Counted from the first letter of the stretch, positions 1 through 10,452 are shown. The stretch: 64,000 bases of DNA from Xenophilus arseniciresistens (GCF_028023875.1 NZ_JAQIPB010000002.1:248001-312000); one strand, 5' to 3'. Notes: a model not told the origin generated them from the sequence alone. Numbers and translations: made by a program.

Positions 1-110
1 GCTCCGGCCCGCCGGCCGCGCCACAACCCTGCGCCGTGCCGTGCCACGCCCGGCCGCGCGCTCTGGCACACTGCCGGCTTCGTCCGCCACCCCCTTTTAC
101 AGAGCATCCC

Positions 111-812
111 ATGGCCTCGGAATTCGTCTTTGCCCCGCCCCCCGTCGTGTCCGTGCCGGTCGCCGGCCGCAGCGCCCGTTTTGCGGTGCACCGCATCTAC
201 TGCGTGGGCCGCAACTACGAGGAACACGCCAAGGAGATGGGCTTCACCGGCCGCGAGCCGCCCTTCTTCTTCATGAAGCCGGCCGATGCGCTGGTGGTGG
301 TGGACGCGGGCCAGACCGGCACCATGGCCTACCCCACGCTGACCAAGAACCTGCATCACGAGATCGAACTCGTGGTCGCCATCGGCAAGGGCGGCAAGAA
401 CATCGCCGCGGCCGACGCGCATCAGCACGTCTTCGGCTATGCCGTGGGCCTGGACATGACGCGCCGCGACCTGCAGGGCGAGATGAAGAAGCAGGGCCGC
501 CCCTGGGACATCGGCAAGGCCTTCGAGCAGAGCGCCCCCATCGGCCCCATCGTGCCCAGGGAAGAAGCCCCGCAGGCCGAGCAGGCCCCGATCTGGCTGC
601 AGGTCAATGGTGCCGACCGCCAGCGCAGCACCGTGGCCCAGCTGATCTGGAACGTGGCCGAGACCATCGAGCACCTCTCGGCCGCCTGGGAGCTGCAGCC
701 CGGCGACCTGATCTACACCGGCACGCCCGAGGGCGTGGGCGCGGTGGTGGCGGGCGACACGCTGGTCGGCCAGGTCGAAGGCCTGCCCGCCCTGCAACTC
801 AAGATCGTCTGA
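111..812 (+). CDS. Fumarylacetoacetate hydrolase (FAH) family protein, fumarylpyruvate hydrolase-like
   Basis: The 233-residue product is a cytosolic FAH-fold hydrolase. It has the typical opening around RIYCVGRNYEEHAKEMG, the HHEIELVV metal-binding segment, GYAVGLDMTRRDLQ and a closing GDLIYTGTPEGVG block. Family members cleave C-C bonds in acylpyruvates such as fumarylpyruvate using Mg2+ or Mn2+. The ATG at 111 is preferred over an in-frame ATG at 36 because the family fold begins shortly after it. A Nudix gene follows 26 bp downstream on the same strand. No aromatic-degradation partner gene is nearby, so the substrate is not fixed by context. Confidence 0.88.
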   Translation: MASEFVFAPPPVVSVPVAGRSARFAVHRIYCVGRNYEEHAKEMGFTGREPPFFFMKPADALVVVDAGQTGTMAYPTLTKNLHHEIELVVAIGKGGKNIAAADAHQHVFGYAVGLDMTRRDLQGEMKKQGRPWDIGKAFEQSAPIGPIVPREEAPQAEQAPIWLQVNGADRQRSTVAQLIWNVAETIEHLSAAWELQPGDLIYTGTPEGVGAVVAGDTLVGQVEGLPALQLKIV

Positions 813-838
813 CGCGCCCTCACCCGGGCCAGCCCACG

Positions 839-1387
839 ATGCTCACGCGCATACCCATCAAGCATTGCAAGAACTGCGGCACGGCCGTTGTCTACCGCGT
901 CCCCGATGACGGCGACACGCGCGAGCGCGCCGTGTGCCCGGCCTGCAGCACGATCCATTACGAGAACCCGCTGAACGTGGTGGGCACGGTGCCGGTGCTC
1001 GGCGACAAGGTGCTGCTGTGCAAGCGCAACATCGAGCCGCGCTGGGGCAAGTGGACGCTGCCGGCCGGCTTCATGGAACTGGGAGAGACCACGGCCGAGG
1101 GCGCAGCCCGCGAAACCGACGAGGAAGCCGGCGCGCAGTATGAGATCGGCGGGCTGTTCACCGTGATGAACGTGCCGCGCGTGGGGCAGGTGCACCTGTT
1201 CTACCACGCGCGCCTGCTCAGCGACGTGTTCGCGCCCGGCCACGAGACCATCGAGGCGCGGCTGTTCGGCGAGGACGAGATCCCCTGGGACGAGATCGCC
1301 TTCCGCACCGTGCGCGAGACCCTGGAGCACTACTTTGCCGACCGGCGGCGCGGCCATTTCGGCGTGCACGCCGTGAACATTCTTTGA
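839..1387 (+). CDS. Nudix hydrolase with N-terminal zinc ribbon
   Basis: The 182-residue protein has two cysteine pairs (C10/C13 and C33/C36) forming a small zinc ribbon, followed by a Nudix domain. The Nudix box runs from G77 to G98 with all signature residues (GX5EX7REX2EEXG). This layout matches the YjaD/NudC-like family that hydrolyses nucleoside diphosphates linked to another moiety, such as ADP-ribose or NAD(H)-type compounds. The exact substrate cannot be read from sequence. It sits between the FAH-family gene and the CreA-like gene, probably co-transcribed. Confidence 0.9.
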   Translation: MLTRIPIKHCKNCGTAVVYRVPDDGDTRERAVCPACSTIHYENPLNVVGTVPVLGDKVLLCKRNIEPRWGKWTLPAGFMELGETTAEGAARETDEEAGAQYEIGGLFTVMNVPRVGQVHLFYHARLLSDVFAPGHETIEARLFGEDEIPWDEIAFRTVRETLEHYFADRRRGHFGVHAVNIL

Positions 1388-1403
1388 CAGGAGCGCGGCG
1401 CCC

Positions 1404-1880
1404 ATGAAACGACGACTGGCGATGCTGGCCGCCCTGGCCGCGGCGGCCTGCAGCAGCGGCTCGGCCGAACCCGTGGGCGAGGTGGACACGGCCTTCAAGT
1501 TCATCGGCCCCAACCACAAGATCGTGGTCGAGGCCTATGACGACCCGCAGGTCAACGGCGTGACCTGCTATGTCTCGCGCGCCCGCACGGGCGGCCTGTC
1601 AGGTGCGGTGGGGCTGGCCGAGGACAAGGCCGAAGCCTCCATCGCCTGCAGGCAGGTGGGGCCGATCAGCTTCGCGCAGCCGCTGCCCGCGCGCGAGGAG
1701 GTCTATGCCGAGCGCCAGTCCATCCTCTTCAAGCGCCTGCGCGTGGTGCGCATGGTCGACAGCAAGCGCAACACGCTGATCTACCTCACCTATTCCGACA
1801 AGCTCATCGAAGGCTCGCCGCAGAACGCCGTCACGGCCGTGCCGGTGGACCGCGGCACGCCCATTCCGCGCAAGCCATGA
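1404..1880 (+). CDS. creA: CreA family periplasmic protein
   Basis: The 158-residue product has an N-terminal export signal (residues 1-16, ending in AAAC, so possibly lipidated at C16). The CreA core follows: [52 protein letters not shown]. CreA proteins are widespread in proteobacteria, but their biochemical role is unknown. It starts 16 bp after the Nudix stop, so it is likely part of the same plus-strand transcription unit. The identification is by family motif; no function is claimed. Confidence 0.88.
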   Translation: MKRRLAMLAALAAAACSSGSAEPVGEVDTAFKFIGPNHKIVVEAYDDPQVNGVTCYVSRARTGGLSGAVGLAEDKAEASIACRQVGPISFAQPLPAREEVYAERQSILFKRLRVVRMVDSKRNTLIYLTYSDKLIEGSPQNAVTAVPVDRGTPIPRKP

Positions 1881-1910
1881 GCGGCTGAGCGCGCCAGAAC
1901 GCTCTCCCGC

Positions 1911-3701
1911 ATGAGCAACAACAAGGAGAACTCCCCCGGCGGCCCCGTGCGCGAGCTGTACGCCGCGCTGTGGCGGCATGCCCAGGGCATGCGCGGCACG
2001 CTGGTGGCGGCCCTGGGCCTGCTGGGCGGCTCGCAGCTGCTTCGCCTGGCCATGCCCTGGTTCGCAGGCCAGGCCATCAACGCGCTGCAGAAGGGCGACA
2101 TCGGCGGCTCGGGCCGCTGGATCGGCGGCCTGATGGGCGTGTACCTGGTCTCGTGGCTGCTGCATGGCCCCGGCCGCGTGCTCGAGCGCAACGTGGGCGT
2201 GCATGTGCGCGAACGCCTGGGCGACCTGCTGTATGCGCGCATCGCCGCCGCGCCGCTGGCCTGGCACAACGCCCACCATTCGGGCGAGCTGCAGCACCGC
2301 GTGCACCAGTCCAGCCGCGCGCTGTCGGACTTCGCGCAGAACCAGTTCGTCTATGTGCAAAGCGCGCTGAGCTTCGTCGGCCCGCTGGTGGCGCTGTCGC
2401 TGCTGTCCTGGAGCAGCGGCGTGATCGCGATGGTGGGCTACGTGCTGATCGCGATCCTGATCCTGCGCTTCGACCAGGCCCTGATGCGCCTGGCGCGCCA
2501 GGAAAACGACGCCGACCGGCGCTACGTGGCCGCCCTGCTCGACTTCGTGGGCAATGCCTCCACCGTCATCGGCCTGCGGCTGCAGTCGGCCTCGCGCGTG
2601 CTGCTGGGGCGGCGCATGCAGGCGATCTCGGCGCCGCTCAAGCGGGCCGTGGTGGTCAATGAAGGCAAGTGGTTCGCGGTCGATCTGCTGGGCCTGGGCC
2701 TGAGCTGGGTGCTGGTGGTGCTCTACGTGTGGCAGCAGTTGCGCGGCGCCGGGGGCAATGCCCAGGCCGTGCTGCTGGGCACGGTGTTCATGATCTACCA
2801 GTACGCGCAGCAGGCGGCCTCGGTGGTGGGCTCGATGGCGGCCAACTTCCAGAGCTTCGCGCGCATGCACACCGACTACGGCAGCGCCGCGCCGCTGTGG
2901 GCCGCGCCCGGCGACCCGGCCGCGCTGGTGCCCGCCGTGGACCGTTCTGCACCCTGGCAGACGCTGGCGCTGCAGGACCTGCAATGGGGCCACGGCGATG
3001 GCGGGCGCGGCGGGCTGCATGCGCTTTCGCTCACCTTGCAGCGCGGCTCGCGCGTGGCCCTGGTCGGACCAAGCGGCGGCGGCAAGAGCACCTTGCTGCG
3101 CGCGCTGGCGGGCCTGTACACGCCGCAGCAGGGCCAGTTGATGCTCGACGGCCAGCCACAGGACTGGTCGGCCCTGCGCCGCCTGGCCACCTTGATCCCG
3201 CAGGAGGCCGAGGTCTTCGAGGCCAGCGTGCGCGAGAACCTGGGCTTTGGCGAGCCGCATGAAGACGGCGCGCTGCAGGCCGCATCTGCGGTCAGCGCTT
3301 TTGACGAAGTGCTGGCGCGCCTGCCGCAGGGCCTGGACACGCCCCTGACCGAGCGCGGCCTGAACCTCTCGGGCGGCCAGCGGCAGCGCCTGGCGCTGGC
3401 GCGCGGGGTGCTTGCCGCGCAGGGCAGCTCGCTGCTGCTTTTGGACGAGCCCACCAGCGCGCTGGATCCGGCCACCGAGGCCCGCGTGCTCGCCCGCATG
3501 GACGCGGCCTTCGGGCAGGCCTGCATCGTGGCCTCCATCCACCGGCTGAGCCTGCTCGCGCGCTTCGACACGGTGGTGATCCTGGAGGCCGGGCGCATCG
3601 TCGATGCCGGCCCGCGCGATGCGGTGCTGGCGCGCCAGGCGCACATGCTCGGCGGGGCGGGCGAAGCGCAGCAGCAACAAGCGCAACAGTCTCCCCATTG
3701 A
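1911..3701 (+). CDS. ABC transporter, fused permease and ATP-binding protein
   Basis: A 596-residue half-transporter of the exporter type. An N-terminal membrane domain (about residues 1-330, several hydrophobic segments) is fused to a nucleotide-binding domain with Walker A GPSGGGKS (from residue 386), signature [14 protein letters not shown], Walker B LLLLDEPTSALD and H-loop SIHR. All ATPase motifs are intact, so it should be active as a homodimer in the inner membrane. Substrate is unknown: no accessory outer-membrane or adaptor gene lies nearby. The CreA-like gene ends 30 bp upstream. Confidence 0.9.
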   Translation: MSNNKENSPGGPVRELYAALWRHAQGMRGTLVAALGLLGGSQLLRLAMPWFAGQAINALQKGDIGGSGRWIGGLMGVYLVSWLLHGPGRVLERNVGVHVRERLGDLLYARIAAAPLAWHNAHHSGELQHRVHQSSRALSDFAQNQFVYVQSALSFVGPLVALSLLSWSSGVIAMVGYVLIAILILRFDQALMRLARQENDADRRYVAALLDFVGNASTVIGLRLQSASRVLLGRRMQAISAPLKRAVVVNEGKWFAVDLLGLGLSWVLVVLYVWQQLRGAGGNAQAVLLGTVFMIYQYAQQAASVVGSMAANFQSFARMHTDYGSAAPLWAAPGDPAALVPAVDRSAPWQTLALQDLQWGHGDGGRGGLHALSLTLQRGSRVALVGPSGGGKSTLLRALAGLYTPQQGQLMLDGQPQDWSALRRLATLIPQEAEVFEASVRENLGFGEPHEDGALQAASAVSAFDEVLARLPQGLDTPLTERGLNLSGGQRQRLALARGVLAAQGSSLLLLDEPTSALDPATEARVLARMDAAFGQACIVASIHRLSLLARFDTVVILEAGRIVDAGPRDAVLARQAHMLGGAGEAQQQQAQQSPH

Positions 3702-3804
3702 AGCAACAAGCGATTTCGTCCTGCCGGCGGCATCGCAACAATAGGCTACAAGCGGCTGTCCCCGGGCACCGAACCTTTGCCTCCGCCCGCGCTCCAACGC
3801 CTCC

Positions 3805-4476
3805 ATGCCTCCTTCGCCCTCTTCCCTCCCGCCTTCTTCTTCCCGCGCTCTGAAGACGCGCCCCGCAGCCGCTGGCAGCACCCTCGACGACGCGCCGCGC
3901 CGGCACTGGCTGGCCCGCGGCGCCGGCCTGGCCGGGGCCGTGCTGCTGGCCGCCTGCGGCACGCCGGGCAGCGCGCCCGCACCGGCGCCCTCGCCTGCAC
4001 CCGAACGCCCTTCGCCGCGCAGCCGGCCCGCAACACCACCGGCGCCGGCCGCGCCCTCTTCCAAGCGGCCGGCGCGGCCCAGCATTCCCGCCCCCTCGCC
4101 CGCCGACTCGCGTTTTGCCTGGCCCGTGCTGGGCCCGGTGCTGGACGATTTCGACGGCAACCAGAACAAGGGCGTCGACATCGGTGGGCGCATGGGCGAT
4201 TCGATCCTGGCCAGCGCCGACGGCGTGGTGGTCTTCGTGGGCAGCGAGCTGCGCGGCTACGGCCAGTTGCTCATCCTCAAGCACGACGAGACCTTCATCT
4301 CGGCCTATGCCCATGTCAGCCGCATCCTGGTCAAGGAAAAGGACGAGGTGCGCAAGGGCCAGAAGATCGCCGAGATGGGCGACAGCGGCACCGATCGCGT
4401 GAAGCTGCATTTCGAGATCCGCCGCCAGGGCGAAGCCGTCGATCCGCAACCCTACCTGGAAGGCCGGGCGCGCTGA
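3805..4476 (+). CDS. NlpD-like lipoprotein with degenerate LytM (M23) domain
   Basis: The 223-residue product has an N-terminal signal with lipobox LLAAC (C51), a Pro/Ala/Ser-rich linker (about 52-105) and a C-terminal LytM/M23 domain (107-223). The first zinc-ligand motif reads NKGVDIGG, with Asn121 where an active peptidase has His. AYAH and LHFEIR are kept. The same loss is seen in NlpD, which activates the amidase AmiC rather than cutting peptidoglycan. There is no LysM domain, unlike classical NlpD. The likely role is an outer-membrane amidase activator in cell separation. The start is uncertain because the first 30 residues are low-complexity; a later start is possible. Confidence 0.78.
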   Translation: MPPSPSSLPPSSSRALKTRPAAAGSTLDDAPRRHWLARGAGLAGAVLLAACGTPGSAPAPAPSPAPERPSPRSRPATPPAPAAPSSKRPARPSIPAPSPADSRFAWPVLGPVLDDFDGNQNKGVDIGGRMGDSILASADGVVVFVGSELRGYGQLLILKHDETFISAYAHVSRILVKEKDEVRKGQKIAEMGDSGTDRVKLHFEIRRQGEAVDPQPYLEGRAR

Positions 4477-4504
4477 CGCGCTCAGCGCCAGGCGCCCGAG
4501 CGCC

Positions 4505-4951
4505 CTATCGCAGGAAGTCGCCCGCTGCCTCGGGCTGGTAGAGCAGCGCCTGCACCAGCGCCTGGCGCGCGGCGCCGCCGGGCGGCGTCCACTGCACCGT
4601 GCGGCCCACCTGGGCACCCAGCAGGCTCGCGCCCACGGGCGACAGCACCGACACCTTGCCTTGCGAGGCCTGCGCCTGCTCGGGGTAGCACAAGGTCAGC
4701 TCCTGCGGCCGGGCACCGCCGGCATCGGCCAGCAGCACGCGCGAGTTCATGGTCACGATGTCGGCCGCGATCTCGCGCGGGTCCACCACTTCGCTCATGT
4801 CCAGCATCTCGCTCAGCACTTCGCCGGGGTCGTCCTGGCTGTCCAGCAGGCGGCTCAGGCGCGCATGGTCCAGCTGGGTCAGCGTGCGTTCGCGCACGGG
4901 CTGGGGTGCCGCGGCGAGGGTTGAAGAAGAAGAAGAAGAAGAAAAGTTCAT
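4505..4951 (-). CDS. rnk: Nucleoside diphosphate kinase regulator Rnk, GreA/GreB C-terminal domain family
   Basis: The 148-residue cytosolic protein has an Rnk-type N-terminal helical hairpin (TLTQLDHARLSRLL) and a GreA/GreB-like C-terminal FKBP-fold domain (VVDPREIAADIVTMNSRVLL, LTLCYPEQA, VSVLSPVGASLLG). Rnk proteins bind RNA polymerase near the secondary channel and affect nucleoside diphosphate kinase levels. Residues 4-10 are seven consecutive serines, encoded by a (GAA)7 tract read on the opposite strand (4923-4943). A Shine-Dalgarno-like AGGAGA precedes the ATG. It is convergent with the NlpD-like gene. Confidence 0.88.
   Translation of the reverse strand: MNFSSSSSSSTLAAAPQPVRERTLTQLDHARLSRLLDSQDDPGEVLSEMLDMSEVVDPREIAADIVTMNSRVLLADAGGARPQELTLCYPEQAQASQGKVSVLSPVGASLLGAQVGRTVQWTPPGGAARQALVQALLYQPEAAGDFLR
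4923..4943. repeat. (GAA)7 trinucleotide tract inside rnk
   Basis: Seven perfect GAA units lie within the first codons of rnk and encode a serine run. Copy-number changes would stay in frame and only alter the length of the N-terminal serine tail. Confidence 0.9.
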
Positions 4952-5328
4952 CGAACGGTCTCCTGAAAAAGCGAAAAAAGAAAAAAGCTGCGCGCACGCC
5001 CGCGTGGCCCTGTGGAGGCCCGGCGATCAGGGAGTGCGCTGCGAAAAGAAAGGAAGGAGAAGGACCGCCGGGCTCAGGAGCTGCGATGAAGGCCGGCGTG
5101 TCCGATCAGACCGGGGGTGTTCGCAGCTTGGCCGGCGAGTGCGGGCAAGAGGCCGAGCATCCGCGCGCCTGCGGCCATGCGCGGGCTGCGCAGGGCAAGG
5201 GCAACGGGACGGATCAAGGCCGCGGACATGCGGACCAGTCTATAGGCCCATGCGCGCGAGGCTGTCGCATGGCCCCACGTTCTCTGCCAGATTGGCCGCG
5301 CGCCGATGCGGCAAGCCTCTTGTCTGAG
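4952..5328. other. Intergenic region upstream of rnk
   Basis: This 377-bp gap lies between the rnk start and the dioxygenase stop. The part next to rnk is purine-rich on the + strand, with several A-runs at 4964-4986. A possible minus-strand -10 box TATAGA (5244-5239) could serve rnk with a long leader, but the matching -35 is weak. No tRNA-like fold, terminator or convincing small ORF was recognised. Confidence 0.5.
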
Positions 5329-6255
5329 TTAGCCCCAGGCCACCGAACGCATGGAGATGGAAGCCGACTGGAAGTCGGCGTTGAAGAAGCGCGGCGCTTC
5401 GCCGGGTTGCACGGCCGCGGCGGCATAGAGCAGCGGCAGGTAGTGCTCGTGCGTGGGATGGGCCGCGCGCGCCAGGTTGCCCAGGCGCTGGAAGTCGCGC
5501 AGTGCGTCCAGCCGGCCCTGCGCCAGCTGGTCGGCGACCAGGCGGTCGAACTCGATGGCCCAGTCATAGGCCTCGTGCGGCGCCGAGCCGCGCCGCGTCA
5601 CGCGCAGGTTGTGCACGAGGTTGCCGCTGCCCACGATCAGCACGCCGCGCTCGCGCAGCGGTGCCAGTTGGCGTGCCAGCAACCAGTGATCAGCAGGCGC
5701 TCGGCTGTAGTCCATGCTGAGCTGGATCAGCGGAATATCGGCCTGCGGAAACATGGGCTTGAGCACCGACCAGGTGCCGTGGTCATAGCCCCATTCGCTG
5801 GCATCCACGCCCAGCTTGTTGCCGCTCAAGGGCTCGCGCAGCGTGGTGGCCAGGCCGTTCGCCACGGCGGGCGCGCCCGGCGCCGGGTACTGCTGGTCGA
5901 ACAGCTCCTGAGGAAAGCCGCCGAAGTCATGGATGGTGGGCGGCCTGGCCTGACCCGTGAGGAACCAGCCGCCGCGCGTGAGCCAGTGCGCCGAGATGCA
6001 CAGGATCAGCTGCGGCCGCGGATAGCGCTGGCCGAACTCTGCGCCCAGCGCCTGCCAGCTGCGCCTGTAGGCGTTGTCGCCAATCGCGTTCATCGGGCTG
6101 CCATGGCCCAGGAAGAGCACCGGCATGCGCGGCGATTTGCGCAGGCCGCCGAAGGCTTCGGCCGCCAGCACATCCGCGCCCAGGCCCAGCGCGGGCGCCA
6201 GCAGCGAGGCGCCCAGCAGGCGACGGCGCGGCAGGCGATGCGCCATTTCACACAT
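5329..6255 (-). CDS. DODA-type extradiol aromatic ring-opening dioxygenase (LigB/YgiD family) with Tat-like signal
   Basis: The 308-residue product matches the YgiD/4,5-DOPA-dioxygenase family: LFLGHGSPMNAI near the start, ISAHW, HDFGGFP, YDHGTWSVL and GSGNLVHNL carry the conserved His and acidic metal ligands. Enzymes of this family open catecholic rings with non-haem iron or zinc. Unusually, the N-terminus reads PRRRLLGASLLAPALGLGA, a twin-arginine-like signal that suggests export to the periplasm. It lies 21 bp downstream of purL on the same strand. Confidence 0.85.
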   Translation of the reverse strand: MCEMAHRLPRRRLLGASLLAPALGLGADVLAAEAFGGLRKSPRMPVLFLGHGSPMNAIGDNAYRRSWQALGAEFGQRYPRPQLILCISAHWLTRGGWFLTGQARPPTIHDFGGFPQELFDQQYPAPGAPAVANGLATTLREPLSGNKLGVDASEWGYDHGTWSVLKPMFPQADIPLIQLSMDYSRAPADHWLLARQLAPLRERGVLIVGSGNLVHNLRVTRRGSAPHEAYDWAIEFDRLVADQLAQGRLDALRDFQRLGNLARAAHPTHEHYLPLLYAAAAVQPGEAPRFFNADFQSASISMRSVAWG

Positions 6256-6276
6256 CGTCGAACAGGCGCCCTGCGA

Positions 6277-9200
6277 TCAGCCCACCCAGCGGCGCGCGTT
6301 GCGCCAGATGCGCATCCAGGGGCTGAGCTGCGACTTGTCGCCCGAGGTCCAGCTCATCTGCACGTTGCGGAACACGCGCTCGGGGTGCGGCATCATGGCC
6401 GTGAAGCGGCCGTCGGCGGTGGTCACGGCCGTCAGGCCGCCCGCGCTGCCGTTCGGGTTGAAGGGGTAGCGCTCGGTGGCCTGGCCGGCGTTGTCCACGA
6501 AGCGCATGGCCGCGATGGCCTGCGCCGCGTTGCCGCGATGGCGGAAGTTGGCATAGCCCTCGCCGTGGGCCACCGCGATCGGCAGGCGGCTGCCGGCCAT
6601 GCCCTGGAAGAACAGGCTGGGCGACTCCAGCACCTCGACCATGGACAGCCGCGCCTCGAAGCGCTCGCTCTGGTTGGTGGTGAAGCGCGGCCAGTCCTGC
6701 GCACCGGGGATGATGTCGGCCAGCTCGGCGAACATCTGGCAGCCGTTGCACACGCCCAGGCCGAAGGTGTCGGTGCGCGCGAAGAAGGCCTGGAACTGCG
6801 CCGACAGCACCGGGTTGAAGGTGATGCTGCGGGCCCAGCCGATGCCTGCGCCCAGCGTATCGCCGTAGCTGAAGCCGCCGCAGGCCACCACGCCCTTGAA
6901 CTGCGCCAAGTCGGCACGGCCCGATTGCAGGTCCGTCATGTGCACGTCGAAGGCTTCGAAGCCGGCCTCGGTGAAGGCGTAGGCCATCTCCACGTGCGAA
7001 TTGACACCCTGCTCGCGCAGGATGGCCACCCTGGGCCTGGCCAGCTGCAGGAAGGGCGCGGCCACGTTGTCTTCCACGCCCTCGGCCAGCACCACGTGCA
7101 GGCCGGGGTCGCTCGCGTCGCCGGCGGCCGCGTGTTCGCTGTCGGCGCATTCGGGGTTGTCGCGCTCGCGGCAGATCTTCCAGCTCACGCTGTCCCACAC
7201 CTGCTGCAGATCCGACAGGCTGGCGCTGAACACGGCCTTGGTGTCGCGCCAGACCTCGAGCTTGCCCTTGCCGACTTCGATGCTCGAGCTCTGCGGGCGG
7301 GTCTTGCCGACGAAGTGGCTGAAGGCCGACAGGCCATGCGCACGCAGCGTCTGCATGACCTCGTTGCGCTCGGCCGTGCGCACCTGCAGCACCATGCCCA
7401 GCTCTTCGCTGAACAAGGCCTTGAGCGTGAGCTCCTCGCGCCGGCCGCTGACCTGCTGCGCCCAGTTCTTGGCGTCGCCGGTTTCCATGCGGCTGTCGGA
7501 GATGCCGTCGCCTTCGGTGACCAGCAGATCGACATTGAGCGAGACGCCCACCTGGCCCGCGAAGGCCATTTCGGCGGCGGTGACGAACAGGCCGCCGTCG
7601 CTGCGGTCATGCAGCGCGAGGATCTTGCCTTCGGCACGCAGCTGGTTCACGGCCGCCACCAGCTTGACCAGCAGTTGCGGATCGTCCAGGTCCGGCACCG
7701 TGTCGCCGCTCTGGCCCAGGATCTGCGCCAGGATGCTGCCGCCCATGCGGTGCTGGCCGCGCCCCAGGTCGATCAGCACCAGGGTCGTGTCTTCTTCACG
7801 CGCATCGAGCTGCGGCGTGAGCGTGCCCCGAACGTCTTCCAGGGTGGCGAAGGCGCTCACGATCAGGCTCACGGGCGAGCTGACCTTCTTCGCCTCATCG
7901 CCCTCCTTCCACTGCGTGCGCATGGACAGCGAATCCTTGCCCACAGGGATGGACACGCCCAGCGCCGGGCACAGTTCCATGCCGACGGCCTTCACGGTTT
8001 CGTACAGCGCCGCGTCTTCGCCCGGCTCGCCGCAGGCAGCCATCCAGTTGGCCGACAGCTTCACGCGTGGCAGGTCGATGGGCGCGGCCAGCAGGTTGGT
8101 GATGGCTTCGGCCACGGCCATGCGGCCGGAAGCCGGCGCGTCCATGGCGGCCAGCGGCGTGCGTTCGCCCATGCTCATGGCCTCACCGGCGAAGCCCTTG
8201 AAGTCGGCCAGCGTCACGGCGCAGTCGGCCACGGGCACCTGCCAGGGGCCGACCATCTGGTCGCGGTGGCTCAGGCCGCCCACCGTGCGGTCGCCGATGG
8301 TGACCAGGAAGCGCTTGGAGGCCACCGTGGGGTGCGAGAGCACGTCGATGGCGGCCTGCTGCAGTTGCACGTCCGTCAGATTCAGCGGCTGGAACTGGCG
8401 GCGGATGGCCTTCACGTCGCGGTGCATCTTGGGCGGCTTGCCCAGCAGCACGTCCATGGGCATGTCCACCGGTTGATTGGCCGCATCGGCCGTTTCGTCG
8501 GCCACCAGCAGTTGGCGTTCGTCGGTCGCCACGCCCACCACCGCGAAGGGGCAGCGCTCGCGCTCGCAGAAGGCGCGGAACTGGTCCAGCGACTCGGGCG
8601 CAATCGCCAGCACGTAGCGCTCCTGGCTTTCGTTGCTCCAGATTTCCTTGGGCGCCAGGCCCGACTCTTCGAGCGGCACGGCGCGCAGGTCAAAGCGCGC
8701 GCCGCGACCCGCGTCGTTGGTCAGTTCGGGGAAGGCATTGCTCAAGCCACCGGCACCCACGTCGTGGATGGCCAGGATGGGGTTGGCCGCGCCCTGCTGC
8801 CAGCAGTGGTTGATGACCTCCTGCGCACGGCGTTCGATCTCGGGGTTGCCGCGCTGCACGGAGTCGAAGTCGAGTTCGGCCGCGTTGGCGCCGGTGGCCA
8901 TCGAGCTGGCGGCGCCGCCGCCCATGCCGATGCGCATGCCCGGGCCGCCGAGCTGGATCAGCAGCGTGCCGGCCGGGAACTGGATCTTCCGGGTCTGGAT
9001 GTCGTCGATCTGCCCCAGGCCGCCCGCGATCATGATGGGCTTGTGGTAGCCGCGCTGCAACGTGTCCACGTCGCTGGTCACGGTCTGCTCGTACTCGCGG
9101 AAGTAGCCCAGCAGGTTGGGCCGGCCGAATTCGTTGTTGAAGGCCGCGCCGCCCAGCGGGCCCTCGGTCATGATCTGCAACGGGCTGGCAATGTGCTCGG

Positions 9201-10338
9201 GCTTGCCGTAGGAGGTATCGGCCTCGGGCCAGAGTCTGGACACCGTGAAGCCCGTGAGGCCGGCCTTGGGCTTGGAGCCGCGGCCCGTAGCGCCTTCGTC
9301 GCGGATCTCGCCGCCCGCGCCCGTGGATGCGCCCGGGAAGGGCGAGATGGCCGTGGGGTGGTTGTGCGTCTCCACCTTCATCAGCACATGGTGCAGGGCC
9401 TCGTCCTTGGCGTAGGCCGGCGAGGCGCCGGCATCGGCCGCGCGCGCCATGAAACGCTCGATGCGCGAGCCTTCCATCACCGAGGCGTTGTCTGCATAGG
9501 CGATCACCGTGTGCTGCGGATGCGTCTGGTGCGTGTGGCGGATCATGCCGAACAGGCTCTTGTCCTGGCGCACGCCATCGATGGTGAAGTCGGCGTTGAA
9601 GATCTTGTGGCGGCAGTGCTCGCTGTTGGCCTGCGCGAACATCATCAGCTCCACGTCGGTGGGGTTGCGCCCCAGCTTGGTGAAGGCCGCGACCAGGTAC
9701 TCGATCTCGTCCTCGGCCAGCGCCAGGCCCAGGGCGGTGTTGGCCTCCTGCAGGGCCTTCGTGCCCATCTCGGGGCCGCCGCTGAGCACGTCCACATGGG
9801 CCATGGGCTGCGGCGCGAGTTCGGAGAACAGCGCCGCGGCGCCGTCCAGGCCCGGCAGCACCGATTCGGTCATGCGGTCGTGCAGCAGCGCGGCCACGGC
9901 GCTGAGCTGCCCGGCGTCCAGGCCGGCCGGCTTGCCCAGCACCTTGTCCAGCAGCGGGGCCTTGGTCTGGATGAAGAACTGCGTCACGCGCTCGATGCGG
10001 CGCAGCGCCAGGCCGCAGTTGCGCGCGATGTCGGTGGCCTTGGACGCCCAGGGCGAGACCGTGCCCAGGCGAGGCGTGACCACCAGCGTGGCGGCGGCGG
10101 ACCCGGGGACCTCGAAGGGCTCGCCGTAGCTCAGCAGCGCAGCCAGTTGTTCGCGCGCGGCGGCGTCCGGTTCGGCGTCGGTCAGCACCAGATGCACGTA
10201 GCGCGCGCTCAGGGCCTCGATGCGCGCATCGATGGCCTGCAGGCGCGGCAGCAACTGGCGGGCACGGAAATCGCTGAGCGCCGAAGCACCCGCTAATGAC
10301 GTCACGACGGGGGCGGCAGAGGGGGCGGACTGCGTCAC
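6277..10338 (-). CDS. purL: Phosphoribosylformylglycinamidine synthase (large, single-chain)
   Basis: The 1353-residue protein has the full length of the proteobacterial FGAM synthase. It converts FGAR to FGAM with ATP and glutamine in purine synthesis. The ATP-grasp-like synthase halves show [27 protein letters not shown] and [12 protein letters not shown]. The C-terminal class I glutamine amidotransferase domain has the nucleophile motif GVCNGCQMF and ends with PHPERVFR. It is divergent from map, with 183 bp between the starts. The best promoter candidate is a minus-strand TAGAAT at 10452-10447, giving a leader of about 100 nt. Confidence 0.97.
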   Translation of the reverse strand: MTQSAPSAAPVVTSLAGASALSDFRARQLLPRLQAIDARIEALSARYVHLVLTDAEPDAAAREQLAALLSYGEPFEVPGSAAATLVVTPRLGTVSPWASKATDIARNCGLALRRIERVTQFFIQTKAPLLDKVLGKPAGLDAGQLSAVAALLHDRMTESVLPGLDGAAALFSELAPQPMAHVDVLSGGPEMGTKALQEANTALGLALAEDEIEYLVAAFTKLGRNPTDVELMMFAQANSEHCRHKIFNADFTIDGVRQDKSLFGMIRHTHQTHPQHTVIAYADNASVMEGSRIERFMARAADAGASPAYAKDEALHHVLMKVETHNHPTAISPFPGASTGAGGEIRDEGATGRGSKPKAGLTGFTVSRLWPEADTSYGKPEHIASPLQIMTEGPLGGAAFNNEFGRPNLLGYFREYEQTVTSDVDTLQRGYHKPIMIAGGLGQIDDIQTRKIQFPAGTLLIQLGGPGMRIGMGGGAASSMATGANAAELDFDSVQRGNPEIERRAQEVINHCWQQGAANPILAIHDVGAGGLSNAFPELTNDAGRGARFDLRAVPLEESGLAPKEIWSNESQERYVLAIAPESLDQFRAFCERERCPFAVVGVATDERQLLVADETADAANQPVDMPMDVLLGKPPKMHRDVKAIRRQFQPLNLTDVQLQQAAIDVLSHPTVASKRFLVTIGDRTVGGLSHRDQMVGPWQVPVADCAVTLADFKGFAGEAMSMGERTPLAAMDAPASGRMAVAEAITNLLAAPIDLPRVKLSANWMAACGEPGEDAALYETVKAVGMELCPALGVSIPVGKDSLSMRTQWKEGDEAKKVSSPVSLIVSAFATLEDVRGTLTPQLDAREEDTTLVLIDLGRGQHRMGGSILAQILGQSGDTVPDLDDPQLLVKLVAAVNQLRAEGKILALHDRSDGGLFVTAAEMAFAGQVGVSLNVDLLVTEGDGISDSRMETGDAKNWAQQVSGRREELTLKALFSEELGMVLQVRTAERNEVMQTLRAHGLSAFSHFVGKTRPQSSSIEVGKGKLEVWRDTKAVFSASLSDLQQVWDSVSWKICRERDNPECADSEHAAAGDASDPGLHVVLAEGVEDNVAAPFLQLARPRVAILREQGVNSHVEMAYAFTEAGFEAFDVHMTDLQSGRADLAQFKGVVACGGFSYGDTLGAGIGWARSITFNPVLSAQFQAFFARTDTFGLGVCNGCQMFAELADIIPGAQDWPRFTTNQSERFEARLSMVEVLESPSLFFQGMAGSRLPIAVAHGEGYANFRHRGNAAQAIAAMRFVDNAGQATERYPFNPNGSAGGLTAVTTADGRFTAMMPHPERVFRNVQMSWTSGDKSQLSPWMRIWRNARRWVG

Positions 10339-10446
10339 GATGATGGGGCCTGAGGCCGGCAGAAGAATGGGCTGAACCGAGTGAAGCGGGGCGGGAAGAC
10401 GCCACGCCGGGGGGCCGCTGACTGGGGCCCCTCGGAGAAACCCCGG

Positions 10447-10452
10447 ATTCTA
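10447..10452 (-). promoter_or_regulatory. Candidate purL -10 box
   Basis: Reads TAGAAT on the minus strand, five of six matches to the sigma70 -10 consensus, about 100 nt upstream of the purL start. No good -35 element is visible, so this is tentative. Confidence 0.4.

Noticed and set aside
1599-4193. Minus-strand open frame of 864 codons over the CreA-like and ABC genes
   Set aside because: It spans several real genes on the other strand and has no recognisable motif.
4960-4990. A-rich runs near the start of rnk as a possible slippery frameshift site
   Set aside because: They lie in the 5' leader on the opposite strand from any coding frame, so no frameshift is needed.
4906-10296. A very long plus-strand open frame (about 1796 codons) opposite purL
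   Set aside because: It is antisense to a clear, full-length purL, has repetitive His/Arg/Ala composition and no domain. GC-rich codon use often leaves such frames open.
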